The notes under the pieces were generated by a model that saw only the letters and a list, made by a program, of their open reading frames with translations, had not been told where the DNA came from and searched no databases. Made by a program: the position numbers and the translations under genes. Positions 7,636 to 18,898 of a stretch of 21,073 nucleotides of DNA are shown here, in pieces. Source of the DNA: CALZJC01 sp041574955 (lineage in GTDB: Bacteria; Acidobacteriota; Thermoanaerobaculia; Multivoradales; JAHEKO01); contig JBFGNS010000075.1 of NCBI GenBank assembly GCA_041574955.1, positions 1 to 21,073 on the forward strand, read 5' to 3'. Positions within the stretch are counted from its first letter, which is position 1, and every line of letters starts with the position of its first letter.

Positions 7636-8023
7636 ACGGCGGGCAGCAGGTGTCGGCGGGGCTCCAGCCGTCGGGCAAGCAGGTCGTGGGGAAAACCAGC
7701 AGCTCGCCGCTCACGCCGTGGGCGGCACAGGTCTCGGCCTCGCCGCAGCCGGTGTCGGCCGGGTGGCAGCCGGCGAACAGCCTCTCGCCACCGACCCCGG
7801 CGCAGGCGTCCTCCGGCCGCCACGCCCACAGCGGCTCACACGAGAGGGCGGCCTGGCAGTCGGCTTCGGCAAGCGCCGAGCAGAGCGTGCCGGCCGCACG
7901 CGCCGCCGGCTGCGGCGCCGCCGCTGCCGGCCGCGAGCCGGTCGGCGCGCCGGGGGGAGAAGGCTCGCCATGGCAGCCCGCGAGCAGCAGCGCGGCCACG
8001 ATCAGGATGCCGGGCTTCGCCAT
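7634..8023 (-). CDS. Cys-rich lipoprotein of unknown function
   Basis: The 129-residue product starts at ATG 8023 with AGGAGG one base upstream, an unusually short gap. Residues 1-17 are a clear lipoprotein signal (GILIVAALLLAGC). A Pro/Ala-rich linker (about 20-44) is followed by a compact domain with ten Cys, including a terminal CC pair, and spaced in pairs that suggest disulfides: LCSALAEADCQAALSC is the most distinctive part. Similar small domains occur in secreted proteins of Acidobacteriota and myxobacteria, but no function is known to me. The gene follows the S8 protease stop by 15 bases on the same strand and is almost certainly co-transcribed with it. A role as inhibitor, chaperone or surface partner of the protease is speculation. 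Confidence 0.78.
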   Translation of the reverse strand: MAKPGILIVAALLLAGCHGEPSPPGAPTGSRPAAAAPQPAARAAGTLCSALAEADCQAALSCEPLWAWRPEDACAGVGGERLFAGCHPADTGCGEAETCAAHGVSGELLVFPTTCLPDGWSPADTCCPP

Positions 8024-8038
8024 TCCTCCTGGCCCCGC

Positions 8039-11000
8039 TCAGGGGTTGAGGGCCGGATCGATCACGCCGGCAAACGACGCGCTGGCCGCCACCGCGAAGC
8101 CCTCGCCGAGGACGATGCCGGTGCCGGAGCGCAGCGTCAGGTCACCGCCCGCCACCACCTCGAAGTCCGGACCGGTCTCGAAGGCGTCGCACTCCTCGAG
8201 GGTGAGGGCCGTGTCGATCCGCTGGTAGCGCAGGACGATCGGCGCTCCGTCGCACGGCGGGCCCTTGATCTCGGCGGTCGCGAAGCTGAAGCTCGAGGCG
8301 CCGCCGTCTTCGTTGACCACCACGAACCCATGCGGCCCGGTGGCCGGCGCGGTGAAGATCGCGGCCTCGCCGACGGCCGGGCCGAAGGCGTCGGCAGACT
8401 GGTCGGCGTTGAACCGGTCGCCGTCCGCCCGGTCGCTGCGGAAGCCGAAGAGCGCGTAGTCGGTGGCGCCGGAGGTCGGATCGACGACCACCTGGTAGGT
8501 CGAGCCCGAGACGAGGAAGACCTCGAACCCCTCCAGGATCTCCAGCCCGCTGAACGACTGGGCCACGGAGCCGCCGGCGGCGACGTCGAAGGAGTCTTCG
8601 TAGTCGATCGTGTAGCCGGCCGCGGCTCCGTCCACCAGGGCGTAGTGGGTGGCGCTGCCGTGCGAGTGGCCGTTGGTCATGGTGAAGTCCCGCGAGCTGC
8701 CGCCTCCGGTGGACGACTGGTAGGGCGACGAGACGCAGGCCAGGTCATCGGCATGCAGGTCGCGGTCGACGGCCATCGGGTCGATAGCAACCGACACCCA
8801 GTCGAAGCTCAACACCGAGAAGTCGTAGATCTCGGGCGCGTCGACCGCGCTGATCGGGGTGGTGCCGAGACTGACCGTCGCCAGGGTGATGCCGGTGCTG
8901 TCCGAGCCGGTGTAGGTCTCGAGGTAGGAGTTGCTGCTGTTGGTCCAGTCGAGGGTGAACCCGCCGGTGTCGCAGGCGGCGTTTAGCGTCCAGACGGCGT
9001 CGGTCGAGGCACCGCCGGCGATGCGGCCGATGTTCTGCGGATCGGCGCCGCTGACGATCGAGAAGCCGGCCGGCAGGGTGAGGTCGACGGTGTTGTTGAA
9101 CGAGGCCACGTCGCCGTTGTTGGTCACCTCGACCGTCAGGGTGAACTGCCGCCCCGGCAACGCGTCCGGCAGGGCCTCGGTGGCGTTGAACGAGAACGAC
9201 GGCGGGGCGGCGGCCGAGAAGTTCTCCTCCGTCGCGAGGGCGAAGCTCTCCGACGTCGTGCCGGCGAAGGAGCTGGAGAAGGCGTAGACCTTGAGGACTG
9301 CGTCCACCGTCGTCGCGGCGGCGACCTGGTGGACGTTGTCGTTGGCGTCGGCGTCGGCCGCCTCGAGTCCGCCGTCACTCTCGTCGAACAGGATGAGGTC
9401 GATGTCGCTCAGGGCGTGCTGGCCGGTCGCCGGACCCCCTGCCACGTAGGTCGTGGCGCGCTTGTCCCACACCAGGGTCGCCTTCTCATTGGCGAACATC
9501 TGGCCCTGGAACAGCTTGTAGTCGTCCGGGGTGGCGTTGTTGTTCTTGGCCACGATGCTCGAGGTGAAGACGTCGCCGCGGTTGAAGTGCGCCTCCCACA
9601 TGTCGAGGTAGCCCCAGCCGTAGGACTTGTCCCACTGGCTGCCGGCGACCGAGCCGTCGTCGGTGGTGGTCGAGGTGTTGTTGCTGTCCCAGGCGTCGGC
9701 GGTGTTGATCAGCACCGCCTTCTGCGCCCGCGCGCTCGAGTTGCCGCCGTCCTGCAGCAGCACGATCGCCGCCGCCACGTGCGGCGCCGCCATGCTGGTG
9801 CCGCTCTTGGAGATGAAGTCCGGCTCGGTCGCCCAGTCGCTGTTGGTCGACACGATGGCGGTGCCCGGTGCGGCGATGTCGGGTTTCTTGCGGGAGCCGG
9901 CCGTCGGGCCGACGCTCGAGTCGAAGCGGCGTACGTCGTCGCTTCGGCCGGTGGTGTTCTGGTCGTTCATGTTGGCGACGGCGAGCAGGTTGTAGGCCGG
10001 CGCGGGGTGGGTGATCGTCGGGCTCGAGTTGCTCCAGCCGCCGTTGCCGGTCGACTTCGTCACCATGATGTCGAAGGTCTCGACGTAGGCGTCGTAGAAG
10101 CTGTCGTTGGCGTTGTAGTCCGAGCTGGCGGTGCCGTAGCCCAGGCTGTGGTTCACCGCCTCCGGTCCGGCCGGCGCGGAGGTCGCCATCCAGTCCATGT
10201 TGCTCATGGTGGTGCTCTGGTTGCCGCTGTTGGCCCAGATCACCTTGTCGAGGCCGTAGGCGCCGCCGCGGTAGGTGGCGTTGGTGCTCAGCACGATGCC
10301 GGCGACGTGGGTGCCGTGGTCGCCGGTGACCGAGCTGCCGCCCGGGCTGTAGAAGGTGAAGCTGGAGAGAGCGGGGTGGTTCTCGCGCACTCCGGAGTCG
10401 ACGATGCCGAAATCCCACACACCGCCGGTGAAACCGTCGCTCCACCAGGTCGGGTACGAGGCCGAAGGCACGCTGACGTTGAGCTCGTACTCCACCGGCC
10501 GGTCCTCGACAACGAGGACCACGCGCGGGTGCTCCGCCAACTCTCGCAGGAACCAGGACGGAATCGTGGCTCCCAGAGCGTGGGTCAGCGCGATCCGATG
10601 GCGGACGCTGCCGTCGGCGGCGAGGATGTGCTGCTCGACGGCGGCGAGGTTGCGCTCCGCGAGGCGGCGAGCCGCCTCACCAATCTCGGAGCGCATCGTG
10701 TCCAGCCGGGCGTCGAGCTCGGCGCGGAGCGCGTCGAGTCGCACGCGATCGACCGCCGTGGGCTGCAGCCGACCCGACTCGACGTACGACCTCTCGTTGG
10801 CCTCGTCCAGCGACTGCTGCGGCCGGTAGGCGCGCTCGATGGCGCGGATCTCGGCGCCGAGCGCCTCGATCGCGGGCAGGTGGAGCGCCTTGACCTCGGC
10901 CGGCGTCGGCGAGGTGGCCGGCTCGGGCTCGACATAGACGATCACGTCGAGCGCGCCGTCGGTGAGGGTCAGCGCTTCGAGCGCCGGCTCCACCTTGCCG

Positions 11001-11224
11001 AGCAGCCACTCGGAGCGGTCCTCGCTCGCCTCCGGCTCGGCGGGCTTCACCGGCTCGGTCGGGTCGGCCGGCGTCTTGCCGAGGCCCTCCTCCGCCGGCC
11101 CGGCCGGCTGCGGTAGCAGCTCGTCAGGCGTGTCGGCGGGACCCGTCGCTGCCGACAGCTCGGCCGGCAGCACGGTTGCCAACGCGATCCAAACCCCAAG
11201 CACCAGAGTCTGTTGCCCACTCAT
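8039..11224 (-). CDS. Secreted S8 family (subtilisin-like) serine protease, multidomain
   Basis: The 1061-residue protein has a signal peptide (1 to about 27), a Pro/Glu-rich then helical propeptide (about 30-240), and an S8 catalytic domain (about 265-540). The catalytic triad is intact: Asp276 in GIVDSGV, His303 in DHGTHVAG and Ser477 in SGTSMAAPHV. C-terminal regions include a CARDB-like beta domain (about 690-800, LTVEVTNNGDVASF), a further beta region (about 820-985), and a final segment (about 1000-1061) with GGDLTLRSGTGIVLGEGF, a pattern seen at the C-termini of many secreted bacterial proteins. AAGGAGG lies nine bases before the chosen ATG; a GTG two codons upstream is also possible but closer to it than usual. 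It is transcribed with the Cys-rich lipoprotein. Its place inside a glucan locus suggests attack on glycoprotein-bound or cell-wall material, which is inferred. Confidence 0.93.
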   Translation of the reverse strand: MSGQQTLVLGVWIALATVLPAELSAATGPADTPDELLPQPAGPAEEGLGKTPADPTEPVKPAEPEASEDRSEWLLGKVEPALEALTLTDGALDVIVYVEPEPATSPTPAEVKALHLPAIEALGAEIRAIERAYRPQQSLDEANERSYVESGRLQPTAVDRVRLDALRAELDARLDTMRSEIGEAARRLAERNLAAVEQHILAADGSVRHRIALTHALGATIPSWFLRELAEHPRVVLVVEDRPVEYELNVSVPSASYPTWWSDGFTGGVWDFGIVDSGVRENHPALSSFTFYSPGGSSVTGDHGTHVAGIVLSTNATYRGGAYGLDKVIWANSGNQSTTMSNMDWMATSAPAGPEAVNHSLGYGTASSDYNANDSFYDAYVETFDIMVTKSTGNGGWSNSSPTITHPAPAYNLLAVANMNDQNTTGRSDDVRRFDSSVGPTAGSRKKPDIAAPGTAIVSTNSDWATEPDFISKSGTSMAAPHVAAAIVLLQDGGNSSARAQKAVLINTADAWDSNNTSTTTDDGSVAGSQWDKSYGWGYLDMWEAHFNRGDVFTSSIVAKNNNATPDDYKLFQGQMFANEKATLVWDKRATTYVAGGPATGQHALSDIDLILFDESDGGLEAADADANDNVHQVAAATTVDAVLKVYAFSSSFAGTTSESFALATEENFSAAAPPSFSFNATEALPDALPGRQFTLTVEVTNNGDVASFNNTVDLTLPAGFSIVSGADPQNIGRIAGGASTDAVWTLNAACDTGGFTLDWTNSSNSYLETYTGSDSTGITLATVSLGTTPISAVDAPEIYDFSVLSFDWVSVAIDPMAVDRDLHADDLACVSSPYQSSTGGGSSRDFTMTNGHSHGSATHYALVDGAAAGYTIDYEDSFDVAAGGSVAQSFSGLEILEGFEVFLVSGSTYQVVVDPTSGATDYALFGFRSDRADGDRFNADQSADAFGPAVGEAAIFTAPATGPHGFVVVNEDGGASSFSFATAEIKGPPCDGAPIVLRYQRIDTALTLEECDAFETGPDFEVVAGGDLTLRSGTGIVLGEGFAVAASASFAGVIDPALNP

Positions 11225-11313
11225 GTTCACAAGCCTCCTTCACTCGGTCTCGTCAGCCGAGTGGCTCAGCCCCGGGGCCAGACCTGCCGCTCGCAATGAA
11301 AATCTCATTAATT

Positions 11314-11319
11314 ATTATA
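11314..11319 (-). promoter_or_regulatory. TATAAT -10 box of the protease operon
   Basis: A perfect TATAAT reads on the minus strand inside the only markedly AT-rich patch of the window (about 11298-11325). Transcription would start near 11307, giving a leader of about 83 bases before ATG 11224. No good -35 is present at the standard distance. Confidence 0.45.
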
Positions 11320-11377
11320 TGACAGACAACCGCTGAACGCGACCCCGCCGGCGCGCCGGTGATCCGCACCGGCCCTT

Positions 11378-11386
11378 TGATAGATT
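11378..11386 (+). promoter_or_regulatory. Extended -10 element of the GPH transporter gene
   Basis: TGATAGATT fits TGnTAnnnT, with hexamer TAGATT at 11381-11386. A start near 11393 gives a leader of about 55 bases with its own ribosome binding site. No -35 is evident. Confidence 0.45.
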
Positions 11387-11447
11387 CCGCTCGCTCCGTT
11401 CCGGTCTGACGCCCAGCGTCATCCGACAATCTCGAGGGGAGGACACG

Positions 11448-12821
11448 GTGACGACAAACAGCACCCGTCTGTCGGTCAAGGAGAAGCTCGGCTACGGACT
11501 GGGAGACACCGCCTCGCACTTCGTGTGGGACATGGTGGGCTTCTGGATCCTGATCTTCTACACCGACACCTTCGGGATCTCGGCCGCGGCGGCGGGCACC
11601 ATCATGTTCATGGCGCGGCTGTGGGACATGGTCAGCGACCCGCTGATGGGCGTGATCTCGGATCGCACTCGCAGCCGGTGGGGCAAGTTCCGGCCGTACC
11701 TGCTGTGGACCGCCCTGCCCTACGGCGCGCTCGCGGTGCTGGCGTTCTCGACCCCCGATCTCGGCCCGGACGGCAAGGTGATCTACGCGGCGGTGACCTA
11801 CCTGCTGCTGATGACCGCCTACACCGCGATCAACCTGCCGTACTCGTCGCTGGGCGCGGTGATGACGGCGGACTCGCACGAGCGCACCAGCCTGAACACC
11901 TATCGCTTTGTCTGCGCCTTCGTCGGCCAGCTCATCGTCTCCGGCCTGGCCCTGACCCTGGCCGGCTACTTCGGCGGCGGCGACAGCGCCAAGGGCTACC
12001 GGCTCACCGTCACGCTGTTCGCGCTGATCGCGGTCGTCCTCTTCATGGTCACCTTCCTGTCGACCCGCGAGCGCATCCAGCCACCGGCGACGCAGCAGAA
12101 CAACCTGAGAAAGGACTTCAAGACCCTGCTCGGCAACCGGCCCTGGGTCATCCTGGCGGTGGTCGGGGTCGTCTCGTTCGTGATGTTCGCGCTCCAGAAC
12201 CTGTCGGTGGCCTACTACTTCAAGTACTACATCGGCAGAGAGCAGAGCGTCCAGCTGTTCAACGTGGTGGGGAGCGTCGCCCTGATCGTCGCCCTGCCCT
12301 TCTCCAAGCCGCTCGCCCAGCGGTTCGGGCAGAAGAGGGTGTTCATCGGCAGCTCGCTTCTCTCCGGGCTGTTCTTCATCCTGCTCTACCTGCCGGCGGC
12401 GCAGAGCATCGGCTGGATCTACGCCCTGAACGTCCTCGCCAAGATGGCCTACGCGCCGGCGGTGCCGTTGCTGTGGACGATGATCGCGGACGCCGCCGAC
12501 TACGGCGAGTGGACCACCGGGCGGCGGGCCACCGGGCTGTTCTTCTCCGCCGCCACCTTCGCCCAGAAGGGCGGCTGGGGCATCGGCGGCGCGCTGGCCG
12601 GCTGGCTGCTGGCCGCCTTCGGCTACGTCCAGCAGGCCGCCGAGCAGACCGCCGTCGCCGTCACCGGGATCCGGCTCCTGATCTCGGTGTTCCCGGGCGT
12701 GCTGTACATGTCCTGCGCCCTGGCGCTGCTGTTCTACAACCTCGACGCGGCGACCGTCGAGACGATGAAGCGCGAGCTGGAAGAGCGACGCCGGACCGCG
12801 GCGCCTGCCCCGGCTGGTTGA
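11448..12821 (+). CDS. GPH family (MelB-like) sugar:cation symporter
   Basis: The 457-residue protein is a twelve-helix inner-membrane carrier of the glycoside-pentoside-hexuronide:cation family, which takes up glycosides with Na+ or H+. The signature is clear: WDMVSDPLMG at 59-68, containing Asp60 and Asp64, equivalent to the cation-binding Asp55 and Asp59 of MelB, followed by SDRTRSRWGKFRP (71-83). NLPYSSLGAVMT in the fourth helix region and the mid-protein MIADAADYGEW motif are also typical. GTG is used as start, with GGGGAGGA five bases upstream; the following sequence matches the family N-terminus (KEKLGYGLGD). It is a single gene, divergent from the protease and convergent with the GH16 gene. 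Import of beta-glucosides or glucose released by the neighbouring enzymes is the likely role; the exact substrate is not readable. Confidence 0.95.
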   Translation: MTTNSTRLSVKEKLGYGLGDTASHFVWDMVGFWILIFYTDTFGISAAAAGTIMFMARLWDMVSDPLMGVISDRTRSRWGKFRPYLLWTALPYGALAVLAFSTPDLGPDGKVIYAAVTYLLLMTAYTAINLPYSSLGAVMTADSHERTSLNTYRFVCAFVGQLIVSGLALTLAGYFGGGDSAKGYRLTVTLFALIAVVLFMVTFLSTRERIQPPATQQNNLRKDFKTLLGNRPWVILAVVGVVSFVMFALQNLSVAYYFKYYIGREQSVQLFNVVGSVALIVALPFSKPLAQRFGQKRVFIGSSLLSGLFFILLYLPAAQSIGWIYALNVLAKMAYAPAVPLLWTMIADAADYGEWTTGRRATGLFFSAATFAQKGGWGIGGALAGWLLAAFGYVQQAAEQTAVAVTGIRLLISVFPGVLYMSCALALLFYNLDAATVETMKRELEERRRTAAPAPAG

Positions 12822-12918
12822 AGGCGGCAGCTCGAGGAGTCGCCGGCGCGCGCACACCGGACGCGCCCCGGGCCGGCAGCAACGCCGACCCGGAGCCGCC
12901 AGCCGCGACCGCGACCGG

Positions 12919-16257
<3,339 letters not shown>

Positions 16258-16402
16258 ACGACTATCTCCTCCTTGGGAACATCGCCGGCAGGCACCGCCA
16301 GGTCGCCGCCAGCGATAAGACGAAGGGCTCATGTCCTCCAAGAACCCCTCAGTTCGACTCAAGTCAGCGAACGACGATACGTCCGCCGGTGGGCGTGACC
16401 AA

Positions 16403-16439
16403 CACCCCGAGGCACGGAGCGGGTCTACCCCTCGGGGTG
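16403..16439 (-). terminator. Perfect 10-base inverted repeat, probable terminator of the symporter operon
   Basis: CACCCCGAGG (16403-16412) and CCTCGGGGTG (16430-16439) pair perfectly around a 17-base loop. It lies about 80 bases past the stop of the small membrane protein and 146 bases ahead of the GH16 start, both on the minus strand. The minus strand continues with only TTGG, so there is no T-run. It could instead be an operator for GH16. Confidence 0.45.
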
Positions 16440-16519
16440 GCCCGCCACCCGCACCTCTCCTTCACCGCTCGCGCGCGGCACAGGAAGTCGGAACCGCTGC
16501 AGAAGCCGCCGCGGTCGGC

Positions 16520-16933
16520 TCAGGGCCCGGAGCCCGAGAAGTGGCGGTGGAGGCCGGCGGTGACGACGGTGGCGAAGAGGAAGATGACGGCCGGCACCAG
16601 CATGCCGACGAGCGGCCAGCGGCTGCGCTCCTCCGCCACGACGGCGGCGCCGGCGTCCGCGGGCGGCTCGGGCTCGGCGATCGCCTCGTGTGCAACCGCG
16701 GTCTCCTGCGCGGCGGGCTCGGCCGGTGCCGTGGCGAGCTGGACCACGGTCAGCACCCCGACCCCGACCGCCAGCAGCGAGACCGTCACCACCGCCCAGG
16801 CCGCCGGGGTCATCACCTTGTCGGCCTTGACGATCCGCTTGCGGTAGTTGACGTAGGCCACCAGCATCCCCATCACGCTGGCGGCGTACGCCATGGCCAT
16901 GCCGAGGATCTTGCCGATCGCTTCGTCGATCAC
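16520..16933 (-). CDS. Small three-helix membrane protein coupled to the SSS symporter
   Basis: The 137-residue product starts with GTG, which overlaps the TGA of the symporter gene in a GTGA; GGAGGAG lies six bases upstream. Hydrophobic segments at about 11-29, 46-68 and 108-128 are probably membrane-spanning. A basic turn (NYRKRIVKADK, 29-39) follows the first, and an Ala/Pro/Glu-rich linker (70-104) separates the second and third. No family is recognised. Translational coupling suggests an accessory subunit of the symporter, by analogy with the small partners of some SSS carriers (for example YhdT with PanF); sequence similarity to those was not seen. No enzymatic motif is present. Confidence 0.8.
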   Translation of the reverse strand: MIDEAIGKILGMAMAYAASVMGMLVAYVNYRKRIVKADKVMTPAAWAVVTVSLLAVGVGVLTVVQLATAPAEPAAQETAVAHEAIAEPEPPADAGAAVVAEERSRWPLVGMLVPAVIFLFATVVTAGLHRHFSGSGP

Positions 16934-18825
16934 GGCGCCTCCTCCCAGCGGGTCTTGCGGTCGACCCGCTCGAGGTAGCCCGCCTGCCGGCCCTCGAACG
17001 CCAGCGACATCGCTTCGAGCTTGGGATCGATGACCCGGAACATCAGCCAGCCGCAGATCATCGCGACCAGCAGGCAGAAGAACCCCCACGGCCTCATCAG
17101 CAGGGCGCCGGCGACGCCGACCGCCACCAGCAGGTAGCAGGCCGACGACAGCGCGGCGGCGACGACGTCGTGCCGCGTCCACTCGTCGGCCTCCTCGGGC
17201 CGCCAGTCGCGGGCGAACAGCCCCAGCCGGCGGTGGTCGGTGTCATCGGCCACCAGGCCGCGCGCGATGGCCTCGCGCCGCACCGGCCCCCACCACCCGG
17301 CCGGCCGCGCCTGGACGTAGTACTCCACCAGGTGGTCCATGTCGTCCGGCCGGGTGAGGAAGCAGACCGGCAGGTAGACCAGCGCCACGAGCCCGGCCAG
17401 CAGCCAGAAGTTGACCCAGTCGGGCAGCTGCGGCAGCACCCCGAGGGCGGGCAGCACGAAGACCACCAGCCAGCTCATCACCAGGTTGGCGATCCAGCTC
17501 GCCAGGTAGGCCCAGGAGTTGAACCGCCACCACAGCACCTGCAGGATCGACGGCACCCAGATTCCCGCCGCCTGCAGCCACAGCGCGAAGATCAGCCAGG
17601 TGGTGATCGACTCCATCGACAGTCCGAGGACGAAGCTGCCGACGAGCAGCACGACGGTGTTGAGCCGCCCGACCAGAACCAGCTTCTGCTCGCTCGCCTG
17701 CGGGTTGACGTAGTGGTGGTAGAGGTCGCGGGTGGCGTACAGCGCGCCCAGGTTGAGGTGGGTCGAGATGGTCGACAGGTGGATGGCGATGATGGCCGCG
17801 AACAGCATGCCGATCAGCCCGGCCGGCAGGTAGTCGAAGCCCAGCCGGAACCAGCCGAACTCGTACTCGGCCGACGACCCGATGCCGGGGAACAGCACGA
17901 AGAAGGCGAGGATCGACGCCGCCCAGAACGAGTTGCGGAAGATCGCCGCCAGCCCGCCCGCCCAGATCGAGTAGGCGGCGTCGCGCACGGTGCGGGCGCT
18001 CTGGATGCGCTGTGCCTCGGGGTACCAGTCGATGAAGTTGCCCATCCCCAGCCCACCGAGAAGCGCCATGAACAGCAGGGTGATGAGATCCAGCGCGTAG
18101 AACCGGCTGGCGTCGAGCCCCCAGAAGGCGTCGAAGTGGAACGGGTTGGCGCGCCAGCCCTCGCCCATCGCCGTCAGCCGGTCGACGATCGCGGTCGGCC
18201 CGCCGGCCTCCCAGATCCCCCACAGCGACACCAGCGTGATGACCGCGAAGCTGATCAGACCCTGCTGGAAGTCGGCCATCACCACGCCCCAGTAGCCGGC
18301 GGTCAGCACGTAGACGGCGCAGATGGTGGTGAACAGGGTCACGCCCACCCAGCTCGGCCAGTCGAACAGGAACAGGCACACCTTGCCCATCGCCGCCGAC
18401 ACCCAGGCGACCACGAACATGTTCATGAAGGTCTGCCAGCCGGCCAGCCAGCCGCGCAACAGCTCCGACCCCAGACCCGAGTAGCGCAGGTTCTGCCACT
18501 CGGCCTGGCTCATCGCCAGCGAGCGGCGGAAGATGCGGGTCGAGACGAACGGCGACACCGCGCACCAGGCGCTGAAAAACGGGTACCAGATGCCGCGCAT
18601 CCCCCAGCGGTAGATGGTGCCGGTGATCCACATCGGGGTGTCGGTGGCGGTGTGGGTGGCGTACACCGATGTCGCCGGCAGCCACCACGGCAGGCCGCGG
18701 CCGGCGAGGAAGAAATCGGCCTCCGAGCGCTTCCCCAGCCGGTAGAAGATGACGCCGCAGACCACCATCAGCCCGATGAACAGCCCCACCCACAGCCAGT
18801 CGAGCGGCACGAACTGGACGTTCAT
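16930..18825 (-). CDS. Sodium:solute symporter (SSS family), probably sugar-specific
   Basis: The 631-residue protein is a multi-helix inner-membrane carrier that uses the Na+ gradient for uptake. The family mark SEADFFLAGRGLPWWLP follows helix 1, and the helix 8 Na+-site region IHLSTISTHLNLGALYATRDLY is present with the conserved Ser/Thr residues. A cytosolic stretch (about 500-560) and two more helices extend the C-terminus. The ATG at 18825 is preferred because it lies just before helix 1 (PLDWLWVGLFIGLMVV); a GTG at 18843 adds six residues and neither has a good ribosome binding site. It overlaps the next gene by four bases. It is divergent from the phosphofructokinase gene with about 73 bases between starts. 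Glucose or a related sugar is a guess from context. Confidence 0.93.
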   Translation of the reverse strand: MNVQFVPLDWLWVGLFIGLMVVCGVIFYRLGKRSEADFFLAGRGLPWWLPATSVYATHTATDTPMWITGTIYRWGMRGIWYPFFSAWCAVSPFVSTRIFRRSLAMSQAEWQNLRYSGLGSELLRGWLAGWQTFMNMFVVAWVSAAMGKVCLFLFDWPSWVGVTLFTTICAVYVLTAGYWGVVMADFQQGLISFAVITLVSLWGIWEAGGPTAIVDRLTAMGEGWRANPFHFDAFWGLDASRFYALDLITLLFMALLGGLGMGNFIDWYPEAQRIQSARTVRDAAYSIWAGGLAAIFRNSFWAASILAFFVLFPGIGSSAEYEFGWFRLGFDYLPAGLIGMLFAAIIAIHLSTISTHLNLGALYATRDLYHHYVNPQASEQKLVLVGRLNTVVLLVGSFVLGLSMESITTWLIFALWLQAAGIWVPSILQVLWWRFNSWAYLASWIANLVMSWLVVFVLPALGVLPQLPDWVNFWLLAGLVALVYLPVCFLTRPDDMDHLVEYYVQARPAGWWGPVRREAIARGLVADDTDHRRLGLFARDWRPEEADEWTRHDVVAAALSSACYLLVAVGVAGALLMRPWGFFCLLVAMICGWLMFRVIDPKLEAMSLAFEGRQAGYLERVDRKTRWEEAP

Positions 18826-18859
18826 CCCGGCAGGATACTCCACCGCCGCCGCCGCCGGG

Positions 18860-18868
18860 TGCTACAGT
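18860..18868 (+). promoter_or_regulatory. Extended -10 element of the phosphofructokinase gene
   Basis: TGCTACAGT fits TGnTAnnnT, with hexamer TACAGT at 18863-18868. A start near 18875 gives a leader of about 24 bases containing the GGGAG ribosome binding site. It is only 17 bases from the earliest possible symporter start on the other strand, so the two promoters must be very close or overlap. Confidence 0.5.
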
Positions 18869-18898
18869 CCGGCGCTCGGTGAAGCGGGAGAACCGACG

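Noticed and set aside
7608..7636. GTGGCCGAGCGGTC resembles the D-arm of a tRNA-Ser gene
   Set aside because: No anticodon arm, T-arm or acceptor stem follows, and the stretch is explained by a small hairpin and the lipoprotein stop.
9329..11116. Long open frame antisense to the S8 protease
   Set aside because: The opposite strand has the catalytic triad and signal peptide; this frame shows no motif.
12822..12918. Possible terminator between the convergent GPH and GH16 genes
   Set aside because: Only a six-base GGCGCG/CGCGCC pairing in extremely GC-rich DNA and no T-run; not distinguishable from chance.
18842..18857. GCC triplet run
   Set aside because: A short low-complexity run in a GC-rich intergenic region; too short to call a functional repeat.
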